Of a DNA stretch of 32,807 bases, positions 23,264 to 32,807 are shown one piece after another; the stretch's first letter is position 1; the number at the start of each line of letters is the position of its first letter. Under the pieces are notes generated by a model. That model was given only the letters and a program-made list of their open reading frames with translations, was not told the origin of the DNA and did no database searches. The position numbers and the translations under genes are program-made. The DNA is from Cryomorphaceae bacterium ASP10-05a (GTDB lineage Bacteria > Bacteroidota > Bacteroidia > Flavobacteriales_D > Sanyastnellaceae). The DNA is taken from positions 54,185-86,991 of the forward strand of contig LAQC01000009.1 in the NCBI GenBank assembly GCA_000981645.1, given 5' to 3'.

Positions 23264-24172
23264 TTATTTAAACGTGAAAGGTAAAGTAGACTGGTTAATA
23301 AAGCTCTTTGGATAATTGCTGTCTCCGGCAAAGCCTAGTTCTATATCTCTCCCATCCTTTGGTATGTATGCCGTCTTAAATATGTAATCCCAAACACTTA
23401 GAGAAATTCCAAAGTTAACTCCATGAGTTCCTTCAGGAAGTTCTTTTGCATGATGCCAAATATGCATCTTAGGGTTATTTAAAATATACTTTAACGGGCC
23501 ATAATTCAAATTGATATTGGCATGATTCAAATGACCTATGGCTATGTTTATATAGTAAATAACAAAAACACTACTAGGTTCAAAACCTCCAATTAACAGG
23601 AGAGTTAAATACTTGAATGGTTCATAGAAGATATTCTCCATCCAATGATATCTAAGGTGCGCGGCAAATCCCATTTCTTTAACGGAATGGTGAACCTTAT
23701 GAAATCTCCAGAGAAAGTTAAATCTATGTAGCATATTATGGACACTCCACTGAATAAAATCCAGCGCTAAAAAGAAAACTAACACTTGTGCCCAATAAGG
23801 CAATTCTCTTAAGTTTAAAAGAGAGATGACTTGTGTGTCTCCTCCAATAATAGCAGTAAAAGAAGCTGATGTAAAAGAGGCTAATGCTGCAAAAATGATA
23901 AGTTTAAAAATAAAGAAGTTGAAGAACATGTAAAACGCATCAAGCCAAAAATCTTTCCTAAAAACGGACTGATTTTTTCTCCAAGGAAAAATAATTTCAA
24001 GCCCCCAAACCACTACGGAAAGTAGTATCAACCACCAAAAGTAATTTTGATACCAAAGCTCAGACTGAAAGGTAATGTCCTTCCATAAATAACTGCCGTA
24101 TTCAGTGCTAACCTTTAATATGTGATCTAAAAAACTCAATTTACTTCGTGGTGGAATACTTGTCATATCCAC
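23264..24172 (-). CDS. Fatty acid hydroxylase/sterol desaturase-family membrane protein
   Basis: A 302-residue (maximum) integral membrane protein with the histidine clusters of the di-iron hydroxylase superfamily: HNMLH (145-149), FHKVHH (157-162), HLRYH (172-176) and MHIWHH (236-241). It also has several hydrophobic helices (about 43-62, 78-108, 128-143, 185-215). Such enzymes hydroxylate or desaturate lipids with O2; the substrate cannot be told from sequence. The ATG start at 24172 would overlap the rhodanese gene by 32 bases. A TTG at 24139, just after the rhodanese stop, is an alternative giving an 11-residue shorter protein. It is the last gene of the minus-strand run. Confidence 0.87.
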   Translation of the reverse strand: MDMTSIPPRSKLSFLDHILKVSTEYGSYLWKDITFQSELWYQNYFWWLILLSVVVWGLEIIFPWRKNQSVFRKDFWLDAFYMFFNFFIFKLIIFAALASFTSASFTAIIGGDTQVISLLNLRELPYWAQVLVFFLALDFIQWSVHNMLHRFNFLWRFHKVHHSVKEMGFAAHLRYHWMENIFYEPFKYLTLLLIGGFEPSSVFVIYYINIAIGHLNHANINLNYGPLKYILNNPKMHIWHHAKELPEGTHGVNFGISLSVWDYIFKTAYIPKDGRDIELGFAGDSNYPKSFINQSTLPFTFK

Positions 24173-24512
24173 CTAAAAGATTATGTAAGTGGGTAAAACC
24201 TAACTCTTCCATAATCAGAGTCGCTTTAGCACTTCTTCCTCCTTTTTTACAGTAAACCAGAGTGGGAGTATTTTTACTAAGCTTACTTATCTTATCGGAG
24301 AAATCAGCATCCTTTACATTTAGCTTAATGGCATTGTGTATAGCTCCTTGATTCCATTCTTCAGGAGTCCTGACATCTACAATCTGTAAATCAGGAATTG
24401 AATTGATTAGCTCTTTAGCTTCTTGGACGGATACATTGATAGTGTAAGAAGAGGACTTAGGCATACAGCCAAATACACTAAGTGATAAAAGTATAAAAAG
24501 AATATTTTTCAT
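24141..24512 (-). CDS. Rhodanese-like lipoprotein
   Basis: A 123-residue protein with a lipoprotein signal (MKNILFILLSLSVFGC, Cys16) and a single rhodanese domain: VSVQEAKELI, LQIVDVRTPEEWNQGAIHNAIKLNV, then the active-site loop VYCKKGGRSAKA with Cys88. The CxxGxR-type loop (CKKGGR) is intact, so sulfur transfer or persulfide handling in the periplasm is plausible; the physiological donor is unknown. A full -7 match, TAATTTTG on the minus strand (24518-24525), lies directly before the ATG and would give an almost leaderless transcript, so this gene may be transcribed separately from the AI-2E gene 58 bases upstream. Confidence 0.9.
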   Translation of the reverse strand: MKNILFILLSLSVFGCMPKSSSYTINVSVQEAKELINSIPDLQIVDVRTPEEWNQGAIHNAIKLNVKDADFSDKISKLSKNTPTLVYCKKGGRSAKATLIMEELGFTHLHNLLGGYDKYSTTK

Positions 24513-24517
24513 TAAAT

Positions 24518-24525
24518 CAAAATTA
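24518..24525 (-). promoter_or_regulatory. Possible -7 element of the rhodanese gene (near-leaderless)
   Basis: The minus strand reads TAATTTTG, matching TAnnTTTG. The expected start would fall at or beside the ATG (24512). It could be chance in AT-rich DNA. Confidence 0.3.
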
Positions 24526-24570
24526 GATCAATTACTTAATTTGAAGCGTAACTAATAGTAGTAAACAAAG

Positions 24571-25596
24571 TTAGACATTACCATTACTGGACATCATCAC
24601 AGCCAAATTACGCATGCTTGGAATCTTAGAAAAAACAATTATGACCACTACCATAATAGGAACACTTAGAATCATCCCCACTACTCCCCAGAGAGTTCCC
24701 CATAAAGTAAGCGATAAAATCACCACTAGTGGACTAATGTTAAGGTTGTCTCCCATTACTCGTGGTTCGATTACGTTACCTACTATCACCTGAATTACAC
24801 CTATTATTATTAATACTAATAAAGATTTTACAGGCTGATCTGGGTACTGCATTAACGCCATTAAAGTGGGGAATAGAGTGGCTATTAAAGATCCTATGGT
24901 AGGAATATAGTTTAGTAAAAAAATTAAGAGAGCCCAGAAAATCGGAAAATCTATTTGAAGTACTAAAAGTCCAAAATAACTGGCTAAACCAGTAATAATA
25001 CTGACGAGCGTTTTAAGTGTAATGTAATTTTCTACAGATTTTATGATTTGTCTGAAAATTGATAACGCAGCCTCTCTTTTCGATTCATCGTGGTAAATAG
25101 CTCTGAATTTCAATTTGATTACATTCTCTTCTAAAATCAGAAATAGTAAATACAGAATCACCATAAAAGAATTGCCCAAAAGGTTAGTCAGCGCTCCCAA
25201 AGCATTAGATATTAAACTAGCTAAATTAAAATCTTGTATTTGAGAAAGTCCGCTTTGCAACGCCTGATCACCTACTAAACCAATGAATTTCTCACTTATT
25301 AACTGAAAATTAGTATTGTACTTGTCTAAATTTTCAGGAGCCATAAAGGCTTTTACTTGAAGAGTAAGTAATTCGGAAAAGAAATAAAGTACCGCTAGAA
25401 TTACCATGCTGGCTAAAAGAGAGCCTAGCCAAAACGGCATTTTTATAGTTTTCATAATCACTTTTCTAAACTTTCTTATCAAAAACCAAATTCCCAGTGA
25501 AAAGACAAAAGGAATTAGAAAACTCTTCAGGTAAATCAGAAGAAAGCCTCCAAGGGTGAGAGATAATAAGATAGATGTAGTTCTGGTTAATGACAT
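24571..25596 (-). CDS. AI-2E family transporter (PerM-like membrane protein)
   Basis: A 341-residue protein with about eight membrane helices. Paired hydrophobic segments lie at the N-terminus (SILLSLTLGGFLLIYLKSFL, then LGSLLASMVILAVLYFF). A long periplasmic or cytoplasmic stretch (about 70-140) is followed by the family's conserved C-terminal block: FWALLIFLLNYIPTIGSLIATLFPTLMAL and VEPRVMGDNLNISPLVVILSL (the invariant EPxxxG segment). The family includes TqsA and also ion antiporters, so the substrate is open. It follows ligA by 10 bases. A palindrome half-copy lies inside it at 25255 (GCG TTG CAA = Ala-Leu-Gln). Confidence 0.92.
   Translation of the reverse strand: MSLTRTTSILLSLTLGGFLLIYLKSFLIPFVFSLGIWFLIRKFRKVIMKTIKMPFWLGSLLASMVILAVLYFFSELLTLQVKAFMAPENLDKYNTNFQLISEKFIGLVGDQALQSGLSQIQDFNLASLISNALGALTNLLGNSFMVILYLLFLILEENVIKLKFRAIYHDESKREAALSIFRQIIKSVENYITLKTLVSIITGLASYFGLLVLQIDFPIFWALLIFLLNYIPTIGSLIATLFPTLMALMQYPDQPVKSLLVLIIIGVIQVIVGNVIEPRVMGDNLNISPLVVILSLTLWGTLWGVVGMILSVPIMVVVIIVFSKIPSMRNLAVMMSSNGNV
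25255..25263. repeat. Half-copy of the iterated palindrome inside the AI-2E gene
   Basis: The plus strand reads TTGCAACGC. On the coding (minus) strand it reads GCG TTG CAA, in frame as Ala-Leu-Gln (DQALQSG). Confidence 0.6.
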
Positions 25597-25606
25597 GATA
25601 TTTTAG

Positions 25607-27634
<2,028 letters not shown>

Positions 27635-28483
27635 TTAAATTCGTTTGGCTTTTAAGAACCTTAGTTTTCCTTGTAGATCGTTGAAGATTTCAACATCTTC
27701 AAACTTTTTGGATTTAAATAGCTCAGCGGTTTCATTCGCGTAATTTTCGTGTAACTCTAAGAAAACAAATCCACCAGGCTTAAGAATCACTAATGCGCTT
27801 TTTTCTATAGCCTTGTAGAAATACAGCGGGTCTTCTGTAATAGAGAACAGTGCGATATGTGGTTCATGCTGGTATACATTGGACTCTAAGTCGGGAGCTT
27901 CGTTCTTACCGATGTAAGGCGGATTACTAACCAACACCTGAAACTCGCCTAAACCCGATAAGTTTTCAGTCATTGATAGCTTGGTGAAGTTTACTTCTAA
28001 TCCTAAATTACCAGCATTTAACTGAGCTACGTCTATTGCGTCCTGGGAAATATCTATCCCATGTACTTCCAAACTAGGGAGTTCTCTCTTTAAGCTTAAA
28101 CCGATACATCCGCTTCCTGCTCCCATATCTAATACTCTTTGGTTAGGAGATATATGGCCTAATACTAAACTCACAAGCTCTTCTGTTTCTGGTCTTGGTA
28201 AGAGCACATGTTTATTTACTTGTAACTCTAAGTCTCTGAAGTAGGCTTTTTCTGTTATATGCTGAATAGGAATTCCTTCATTTAAAAGCGTCACTCCATG
28301 CTGAATAGATTCATTTTGAGCTGTAGTAATCTCTTGGTCCGAACTAGTCAGGTATGTTATCTTGGATAGTCCAGTGAAATGTTCTAATAGAATAAAAAAG
28401 ACTTGTTCTTTTTCTCTAGTGGTGAAGTTGTATTGCAACGTACTAACGACACTTTCCTTTAATTTTTTCAGTGAAAGAGTCAA
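27635..28483 (-). CDS. prmC: Peptide chain release factor N5-glutamine methyltransferase PrmC
   Basis: A 282-residue SAM-dependent enzyme that methylates the GGQ glutamine of release factors. Seen are the N-terminal helical domain, the linker motif LLPRPETEELV (94-104), motif I VLDMGAGSGCIGL (117-129) and the catalytic NPPY (187-190, followed by IG). FLKAKR lies close to the C-terminus. The ATG at 28483 lies 3 bases after the mgsA stop. An 8/9 match to the palindrome half, on the coding strand ACG TTG CAA, is at 28433-28441 (Thr-Leu-Gln). Pairing with mgsA has no obvious metabolic logic. Confidence 0.95.
   Translation of the reverse strand: MTLSLKKLKESVVSTLQYNFTTREKEQVFFILLEHFTGLSKITYLTSSDQEITTAQNESIQHGVTLLNEGIPIQHITEKAYFRDLELQVNKHVLLPRPETEELVSLVLGHISPNQRVLDMGAGSGCIGLSLKRELPSLEVHGIDISQDAIDVAQLNAGNLGLEVNFTKLSMTENLSGLGEFQVLVSNPPYIGKNEAPDLESNVYQHEPHIALFSITEDPLYFYKAIEKSALVILKPGGFVFLELHENYANETAELFKSKKFEDVEIFNDLQGKLRFLKAKRI
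28433..28441. repeat. Imperfect half-copy of the iterated palindrome inside prmC
   Basis: TTGCAACGT on the plus strand, one base different from TTGCAACGC. On the coding strand TTG CAA is in frame (Leu-Gln), the same phase as the other intragenic copies. Confidence 0.4.
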
Positions 28484-28486
28484 TGC

Positions 28487-28849
28487 TTATAACCCTTTTA
28501 ATATCAATTCGGCTGTAGCTGGATTGGTAGCTAATGGCACATTATGTACATCACATATCCTCATGAGCATTAACACATCTGGCTCGTGTGGATGTTTGTC
28601 TAAAGGATCCCTAAAAAAGAATACCATATGGATTTTCCCTTCAGTTATTTGTGCTGCTATCTGAGCATCACCCCCCATAGGTCCTGAGGCAACTCTCTCT
28701 ACTTCCAGGCCACCTGCAGCCACGTGAGAACCGGTCGTTCCAGTAGCGATTAGTTTGATTTCTTCCTGTTTTAAAATCTCGTGTGCGTTAGATAAGAATC
28801 TCACCATTTCGGCTTTCTTTCCATCATGCGCTATTATAGCTATTTTCAT
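28487..28849 (-). CDS. mgsA: Methylglyoxal synthase MgsA
   Basis: A 120-residue enzyme that converts dihydroxyacetone phosphate to methylglyoxal and phosphate, a bypass of lower glycolysis used when sugar phosphates pile up. It has the family pattern: AHDGKKAEMVRFL (7-19), ATGTTGSHV (35-43, phosphate binding), SGPMGGDAQIAAQI with the likely catalytic Asp61, FFRDPLDKHPHEPDV (78-92, with conserved Arg, Asp and His), and NVPLATNPATAELIL near the end. The short form lacks extra domains. It starts 1 base after the amylase gene, so the two are surely co-transcribed; the pairing suggests control of glucose-derived carbon flow. Confidence 0.96.
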   Translation of the reverse strand: MKIAIIAHDGKKAEMVRFLSNAHEILKQEEIKLIATGTTGSHVAAGGLEVERVASGPMGGDAQIAAQITEGKIHMVFFFRDPLDKHPHEPDVLMLMRICDVHNVPLATNPATAELILKGL

Positions 28850-28850
28850 A

Positions 28851-30287
28851 TTATTTTTTTACGAATACTTGGTATCCATGAGCAGCCAATTCTTTAGTTC
28901 CGCTGGTATACACCCCTAATGTTTCAGCATTAAAGACACTCACAAAGTTCCCTTCTATTTCTTTCACAAAATTAACTTGTTGTTTATTGCTAGAAAGATT
29001 AATCACTGTTATTACTTCATTATAATTTTTGACTCTTTTGAACGCTAATAAATCGGTGTCATTAGAGGTGTTTATTCTCATAAATCTACCTCCATAAGTT
29101 CCGTTCCATAATGCTGGATTTTCTTTCTTTGTTTTGATTAATGTTTTATAAAAATCCTGAAGTTCAGGCTGTGGTTTTTGAATAGTATCTTTTTCGAAAA
29201 ACTTAAGTCTTCTGTCATTCCCAAACTCCTGACCACTATAGACTAGTGGCATTCCAAAATAAGTAAAAGCAAGCACGGCCATAGGTTTATGGTTCTCTCC
29301 CATTCTTTCAAGCACGGTTCCGTTCCATGAATTCTCATCATGATTAGTGGTAAACATCATCCGGTAATCGTTTGTAGAGAAATTCTTCTCTTCCCACTTC
29401 ATATAAGCCATTAGTGAGTCTAAAGGCCATTCCTGCGTAGCAATATGGTTAAATATATGATGTGCATACCATCCATAACTCATATCAAATGTTTTTCTAT
29501 GATGGTCTGGTAGTTCAGACTCTGCGAGCATAAAAATATCAGGATTAACTTTCTTTAATTCTACTATGGCTTGTTCCCAGAAATCCAAAGGAACTTCTAC
29601 GGCTACATCACACCTAAAACCATCTATGTTTACATTAGTTAGCCAGAACTTCATAGCGTCTATCATGGCTAATCTCATTGAATCATTTTCGTAGTTCAAG
29701 TCAGCCACATCTCCCCAGTCTGGGTTTGGAGGCATTATATTTCCTAATGAATCTTGCACATACCAATTCTTATGACCGCTTTTCACCCAAACATTATCAA
29801 AACTAGTATGATTTGGAACCCAGTCTAGAATAACTTTCTGACCTAATAAATGAGCTTTATTCACTATGGATTTAAAGTCATCAAGAGTTCCAAACTCAGG
29901 GTTAGCTTCAGTGTAGTTACTTATAGAATAATAGCTGCCTAGGTATTTCTTTCTCTCTTCTGTGTTTTCTATGTCTTCTATAAATAAGTCTCCCTTAGCT
30001 TTCCTTTTTTCCATACCAATAGGCTGGACGGGCATTATCCATAATATTTCAGACCCTAGATCTGCTATTCGATCCATGTCAGCTTCGAACGCCATAAATG
30101 TCCCTTCAGCCGTATGTTGTCTTATGTTAACTTCATAAATAGATGCATCTTTAGACCACTCCGGATGTTGTACTACTTGATTTTCTGAGGTCTTCGTTAC
30201 CAATTCTGCTTCAGAACTAGTTTCTAATGAACTGGTGTCTGAACATCCGATAACTGATAAAATTATAGCTGGTATTAGAATTCTCAT
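28851..30287 (-). CDS. Alpha-amylase family (GH13) lipoprotein
   Basis: A 478-residue glycoside hydrolase with a lipoprotein signal (MRILIPAIILSVIGC, Cys15). The GH13 barrel motifs are all present: region I DWVPNH (155-160), region II GFRCDVA with nucleophile Asp227, region III MLAESE with acid/base Glu256, and region IV TNHDENS with Asp317. The catalytic triad is intact. A C-terminal beta domain (about 405-478) follows. It should cleave or rearrange alpha-glucans (maltodextrin, starch or glycogen-like) at a membrane surface. It is the first gene of the amylase-mgsA-prmC-ligA run. A perfect palindrome upstream (30347-30367) may be its operator. Confidence 0.94.
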   Translation of the reverse strand: MRILIPAIILSVIGCSDTSSLETSSEAELVTKTSENQVVQHPEWSKDASIYEVNIRQHTAEGTFMAFEADMDRIADLGSEILWIMPVQPIGMEKRKAKGDLFIEDIENTEERKKYLGSYYSISNYTEANPEFGTLDDFKSIVNKAHLLGQKVILDWVPNHTSFDNVWVKSGHKNWYVQDSLGNIMPPNPDWGDVADLNYENDSMRLAMIDAMKFWLTNVNIDGFRCDVAVEVPLDFWEQAIVELKKVNPDIFMLAESELPDHHRKTFDMSYGWYAHHIFNHIATQEWPLDSLMAYMKWEEKNFSTNDYRMMFTTNHDENSWNGTVLERMGENHKPMAVLAFTYFGMPLVYSGQEFGNDRRLKFFEKDTIQKPQPELQDFYKTLIKTKKENPALWNGTYGGRFMRINTSNDTDLLAFKRVKNYNEVITVINLSSNKQQVNFVKEIEGNFVSVFNAETLGVYTSGTKELAAHGYQVFVKK

Positions 30288-30319
30288 CTTCTGTTTATTT
30301 GACCTCTAAAATAAGATTT

Positions 30320-30336
30320 AGTGTGAAATACACACT
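30320..30336. promoter_or_regulatory. Inverted repeat AGTGTG-N5-CACACT upstream of the amylase gene
   Basis: Perfect 6-bp arms (30320-30325 and 30331-30336) in the amylase leader. It could be a second regulator site or a small leader hairpin. Confidence 0.3.
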
Positions 30337-30346
30337 TTCCATTTAT

Positions 30347-30367
30347 ATTAATGTTGCCAACATTAAT
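30347..30367. promoter_or_regulatory. Operator-like palindrome between amylase and LPP20-like genes
   Basis: ATTAATGTTG (30347-30356), one central C, then CAACATTAAT (30358-30367): a perfect 10-bp inverted repeat. The minus-strand half contains TAATGTTG, a 7/8 match to the -7 consensus, so a protein bound here would cover the amylase promoter. Position and symmetry suit a dimeric repressor, for example of the LacI type common for sugar genes; no regulator gene is in the window. Confidence 0.5.
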
Positions 30368-30437
30368 TTCTATGATTTTTATTCTTAATAATTGTATTTG
30401 GCATAATTTTAGAAGCTATTAAAAAAAAATAAAAAAA

Positions 30438-30995
30438 ATGAACACTGCGCGCAACAAATACATTCTAGGGATTTTATCTCTGGTTTTTCTCTTTTTATTT
30501 TCTTGTCAGTCAAGCCAATATGGAGATAAGATGAAGGAACCATTTTCTGGAAGTAAGTATGAATCTAACAATAAATGGTTCCGAGCAGTGGGAAAAGGGA
30601 CCAGCCAGAAAGATAATATAGCCAAAAGTAAAGCAGATTTAGCAGTCAAATCAGAGCTAGCAGGACAAGTGGAAAGCAACATTAAGCAAGTCTCAGATCA
30701 GTATTTGGATGAGACTGGTTTAGGAGATAACTCTGAACTAACAGAGAAGTTTTCTAGCTTAACAAGACAAGTCATGAATACGACTATTGTCGATATTAGG
30801 AAAATTGGAGAAGAGAAACTCATGAAAGAGGGAGTTTACACGGTTTTCTTAGCTTATGAAATAAAGAAAGCAGCCATGTTTAGGTTCATGAAGAAACAGA
30901 TAAGACTAAATAAAAAGCTTTCGAAAATAGAAATAGATATGATGGAGGCAATGCTTGACGCCGAAATTAAAAAAACTGAGTCGTTAGATTACTAA
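30438..30995 (+). CDS. LPP20-like lipoprotein
   Basis: A 185-residue lipoprotein (signal to Cys23 in LFLFSCQSS). Residues about 48-130 follow the LPP20 pattern: WFRAVGKGTSQKDNIAKSKADLAVKSELAGQVESNIKQV ... LTRQVMNTTIVDIRKIGEE, then a strand YTVFLAYEIKKAAM. The C-terminal part is a charged helix. LPP20-like proteins are envelope proteins of unclear function; some are linked to the flagellum or motility in other phyla. The gene is divergent from the amylase gene. It is followed by 140 bases without a clear terminator, so read-through into the next gene is possible. Confidence 0.78.
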   Translation: MNTARNKYILGILSLVFLFLFSCQSSQYGDKMKEPFSGSKYESNNKWFRAVGKGTSQKDNIAKSKADLAVKSELAGQVESNIKQVSDQYLDETGLGDNSELTEKFSSLTRQVMNTTIVDIRKIGEEKLMKEGVYTVFLAYEIKKAAMFRFMKKQIRLNKKLSKIEIDMMEAMLDAEIKKTESLDY

Positions 30996-31135
30996 GCGTT
31001 AATTTACTCAATACCAGTAAATCCTGTAATTTTAAGCCTTTTCAATTTAGCTCAAATTTTAAGTTTCATACTGTTTGTCATAACAGAAAAGATAATTATA
31101 CGTATTACTGGTACACTTTAATTCATTATCATTTT

Positions 31136-32807
31136 ATGATTAAACGCCTAGTAATTGTTTTAGGGATTTTACTACCAGCTCTTTCGTGTTTGGCACAGAA
31201 GGAATACCCCAGTTTATTGTGGGAGATTTCAAAGCCTGATATATCTAAGCCTTCATACCTGTATGGAACTATGCATGTTAGTTCGAAGGTAGCTTTTAGC
31301 CTGAGTGACTCTTTCTTTGAAGCTTTAGAAAGTGCAGATGTAATAGCGCTAGAGTCAGACCCTAGTGAATGGATGGATGAAATGGAACAAGCAGATATGC
31401 TAAACCGAAATTTCGATTGGGATTTCACCAATCAAAATTATGGTGATTTTTATTCTAGAGCATTCAGCGTAAACATTCCATCTGCAAAAGATTATGCTGA
31501 AATGCTAAGGTTCGAGCCGAGTATAGTGAATGGATTGCTCTATAGATTTAATGGATTTGAAGCAGATTTTGAAGAGGATACCTACTTAGATTTATTCATC
31601 TACCAAGCGGGTAAAAAGATGAAAAAAGAGGTGATGAACTTAGAAGATTTTCAAGAAGTTCAATCTCTCAGTGAAAAAGCCGCTGCTGCCGCCCAAATAG
31701 AACCCGAAAAGCCTAGTCCTTTTGGGTATGATGAGAACCCATATGAATTAATTCAAAACGCATACCGAAATGGGGATTTAAATACGTTGGATTCTATCAT
31801 GCACTTGCTAAACAGCAAGTCATTTATAGCGTACATGCTTGTTCAACGCAATGAACAAATGTCTGTGAAAATGGACTCTATCATTTCCTCAGGTAGCTCC
31901 CTGTTTAGTGGTATTGGAGCAGCGCATTTAGCGGGAAAAGAAGGTGTGATAGAAATGCTTAGAGCTAAAGGATATACTCTTAGACCTATTCTAAAAGACT
32001 TTACGGATAAGAGTTTGAAAATTAGAAATAAAATCGAAGCTAAATCTATTGATTTAGAACTTGATTATCAATACCCAACCGATAGTACCTTTAGAGTGAA
32101 ATTACCAGGGAAGCTTTATGAGCTGCCTATGTCTTCGGGAAAGCAGACCTACATCCACCCTGAGATGATTCATGGAACTAATTACAGTGTAGTAAGAATA
32201 AAAACTTTTAATGCTATTACAGGATCAACTCCAGAGAAAACCATGCAAACTATCGATAGTCTGTTGTTTGAAAATATTCCAGGAGATATTATTAGTAAGA
32301 AATCCATACAGATAAATAATCATCCTGGATTCGATGTTATAAACAAGACTAGAAGAGGAGATTATCAACGGTATCACATTATAGCTTTGCCAAGTGAGTT
32401 ATTGATTTTTAAGGTTAAAGGGCCTAAGAAAACTGCTGTTTCTTCTGATGCTAAAACGTTTTTCGAATCTATAGAGTTTCTTACTCCTGAAAACACAAAC
32501 TGGGAAACCTTCACTTCAGCTTCTAATGAGTTCTCTGTTTTGCTCCCGCAAAAACTAAAAAAGAGTTCTGCCATGAGTGAAGCAGGGTTTTTAAGCCTAC
32601 AGATAAATGATCCCTCTTCAGAAGATTATTATATTCTCCAGAGAAATATACTTCATGATTATAAATACATCGAGGAAGATGAGTTTGAACTTACTTATTT
32701 AATAGAAAGCTTAGCAGAAAGAAGCGGTTTTAAACTCAATGACATCGTTTTTAAATCAGAAGGAAAGCATCCTTCTGTGGAGTCCATATTGATTAGTAAA
32801 ACTGGAA
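31136..32807 (+). CDS. TraB/GumN family protein with extra C-terminal part (gene cut by right edge)
   Basis: The frame opens with ATG at 31136-31138 and stays open for 557 codons to the window end. A signal peptide (MIKRLVIVLGILLPALSCLAQ) precedes the TraB/GumN domain: LLWEISKPDISKPSYLYGTMHVS at its start, ALESADVIALESDP in the middle, and IGAAHLAGKEGVIEMLRAKGYTLRPI at its end (about residue 288). The family's GT-H and GxxH motifs suggest a metal-dependent protease of the Tiki-like group, but activity in bacteria is unproven. At least 265 further residues follow, which I do not recognise; they look mixed alpha/beta. The protein should act in the periplasm. Confidence 0.88.
   Translation, partial: MIKRLVIVLGILLPALSCLAQKEYPSLLWEISKPDISKPSYLYGTMHVSSKVAFSLSDSFFEALESADVIALESDPSEWMDEMEQADMLNRNFDWDFTNQNYGDFYSRAFSVNIPSAKDYAEMLRFEPSIVNGLLYRFNGFEADFEEDTYLDLFIYQAGKKMKKEVMNLEDFQEVQSLSEKAAAAAQIEPEKPSPFGYDENPYELIQNAYRNGDLNTLDSIMHLLNSKSFIAYMLVQRNEQMSVKMDSIISSGSSLFSGIGAAHLAGKEGVIEMLRAKGYTLRPILKDFTDKSLKIRNKIEAKSIDLELDYQYPTDSTFRVKLPGKLYELPMSSGKQTYIHPEMIHGTNYSVVRIKTFNAITGSTPEKTMQTIDSLLFENIPGDIISKKSIQINNHPGFDVINKTRRGDYQRYHIIALPSELLIFKVKGPKKTAVSSDAKTFFESIEFLTPENTNWETFTSASNEFSVLLPQKLKKSSAMSEAGFLSLQINDPSSEDYYILQRNILHDYKYIEEDEFELTYLIESLAERSGFKLNDIVFKSEGKHPSVESILISKTG

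Noticed and set aside
31803-31858. Two short inverted repeats inside the TraB gene (ACTTGCT...AGCAAGT; TGTTCA...TGAACA), the second holding CAACGC
   Set aside because: Short arms within a well-supported coding frame; the second shares only CAACGC with the iterated motif, not TTGCAACGC.

Overview
The window looks like chromosomal DNA from an AT-rich member of the Bacteroidota, most likely a Flavobacteriales-like marine lineage. This rests on family content: a C-terminal type IX secretion (T9SS) sorting domain, a TonB-dependent receptor paired with a DUF4249 lipoprotein, DUF5686 and DUF547 proteins, many short lipoproteins, and several copies of the Bacteroidota -7 promoter element TAnnTTTG in front of genes. 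I see no rRNA, tRNA, CRISPR array, transposase, phage gene or toxin-antitoxin pair. Most genes are housekeeping or envelope genes, so I do not claim a new defence or mobile system.

Layout. 1-230 (-) is the 5' part of an unidentified gene. 231-1797 is a long gap with several inverted repeats but no convincing gene. 1798-2565 (+) is an outer-membrane beta-barrel protein with a textbook terminator. 2971-3774 (-) is a lipoprotein of unknown function. 3775-4694 is a second long gap. 4751-6568 (-) is a T9SS cargo with a thioredoxin-fold domain. 6924-8705 (-) is the GTPase TypA/BipA. 8915-9346 (+) is a small secreted protein and 9415-9951 (-) is MsrA. 10127-13379 (-) holds a TonB receptor followed by its DUF4249 partner. 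13647-14351 (-) is a TIGR04283-type glycosyltransferase, divergent from a DUF547 lipoprotein (14419-15225, +), which runs tail-to-tail into a large DUF5686 protein (15203-17758, -).

18033-21394 (+) is a complete iron-type ABC importer: lipoprotein binding protein, fused two-domain permease and ATPase. Convergent to it are a TonB-C-domain protein and a lipoprotein (21407-22497, -), then an uncertain 110-codon frame. 23264-30287 (-) is a closely packed run: alpha-amylase-family lipoprotein, methylglyoxal synthase, PrmC, LigA, an AI-2E-family membrane protein, a rhodanese-like lipoprotein and a fatty-acid-hydroxylase/sterol-desaturase-family protein. An LPP20-like lipoprotein (30438-30995, +) and a TraB/GumN-family protein that runs off the right edge close the window.

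The most unusual signal is not a gene. A 12-bp perfect palindrome, GCGTTGCAACGC, occurs three times (4659, 6824, 19902). Its 9-bp half GCGTTGCAA/TTGCAACGC occurs at four more places, and an 8/9 variant at one more. Two full copies sit almost exactly 30 bp from the terminator hairpins of neighbouring genes. All four copies inside genes fall in the same codon phase (TTG CAA = Leu-Gln). This resembles a genome-wide iterated palindrome or DNA-uptake-like tag, which I cannot confirm from one window.
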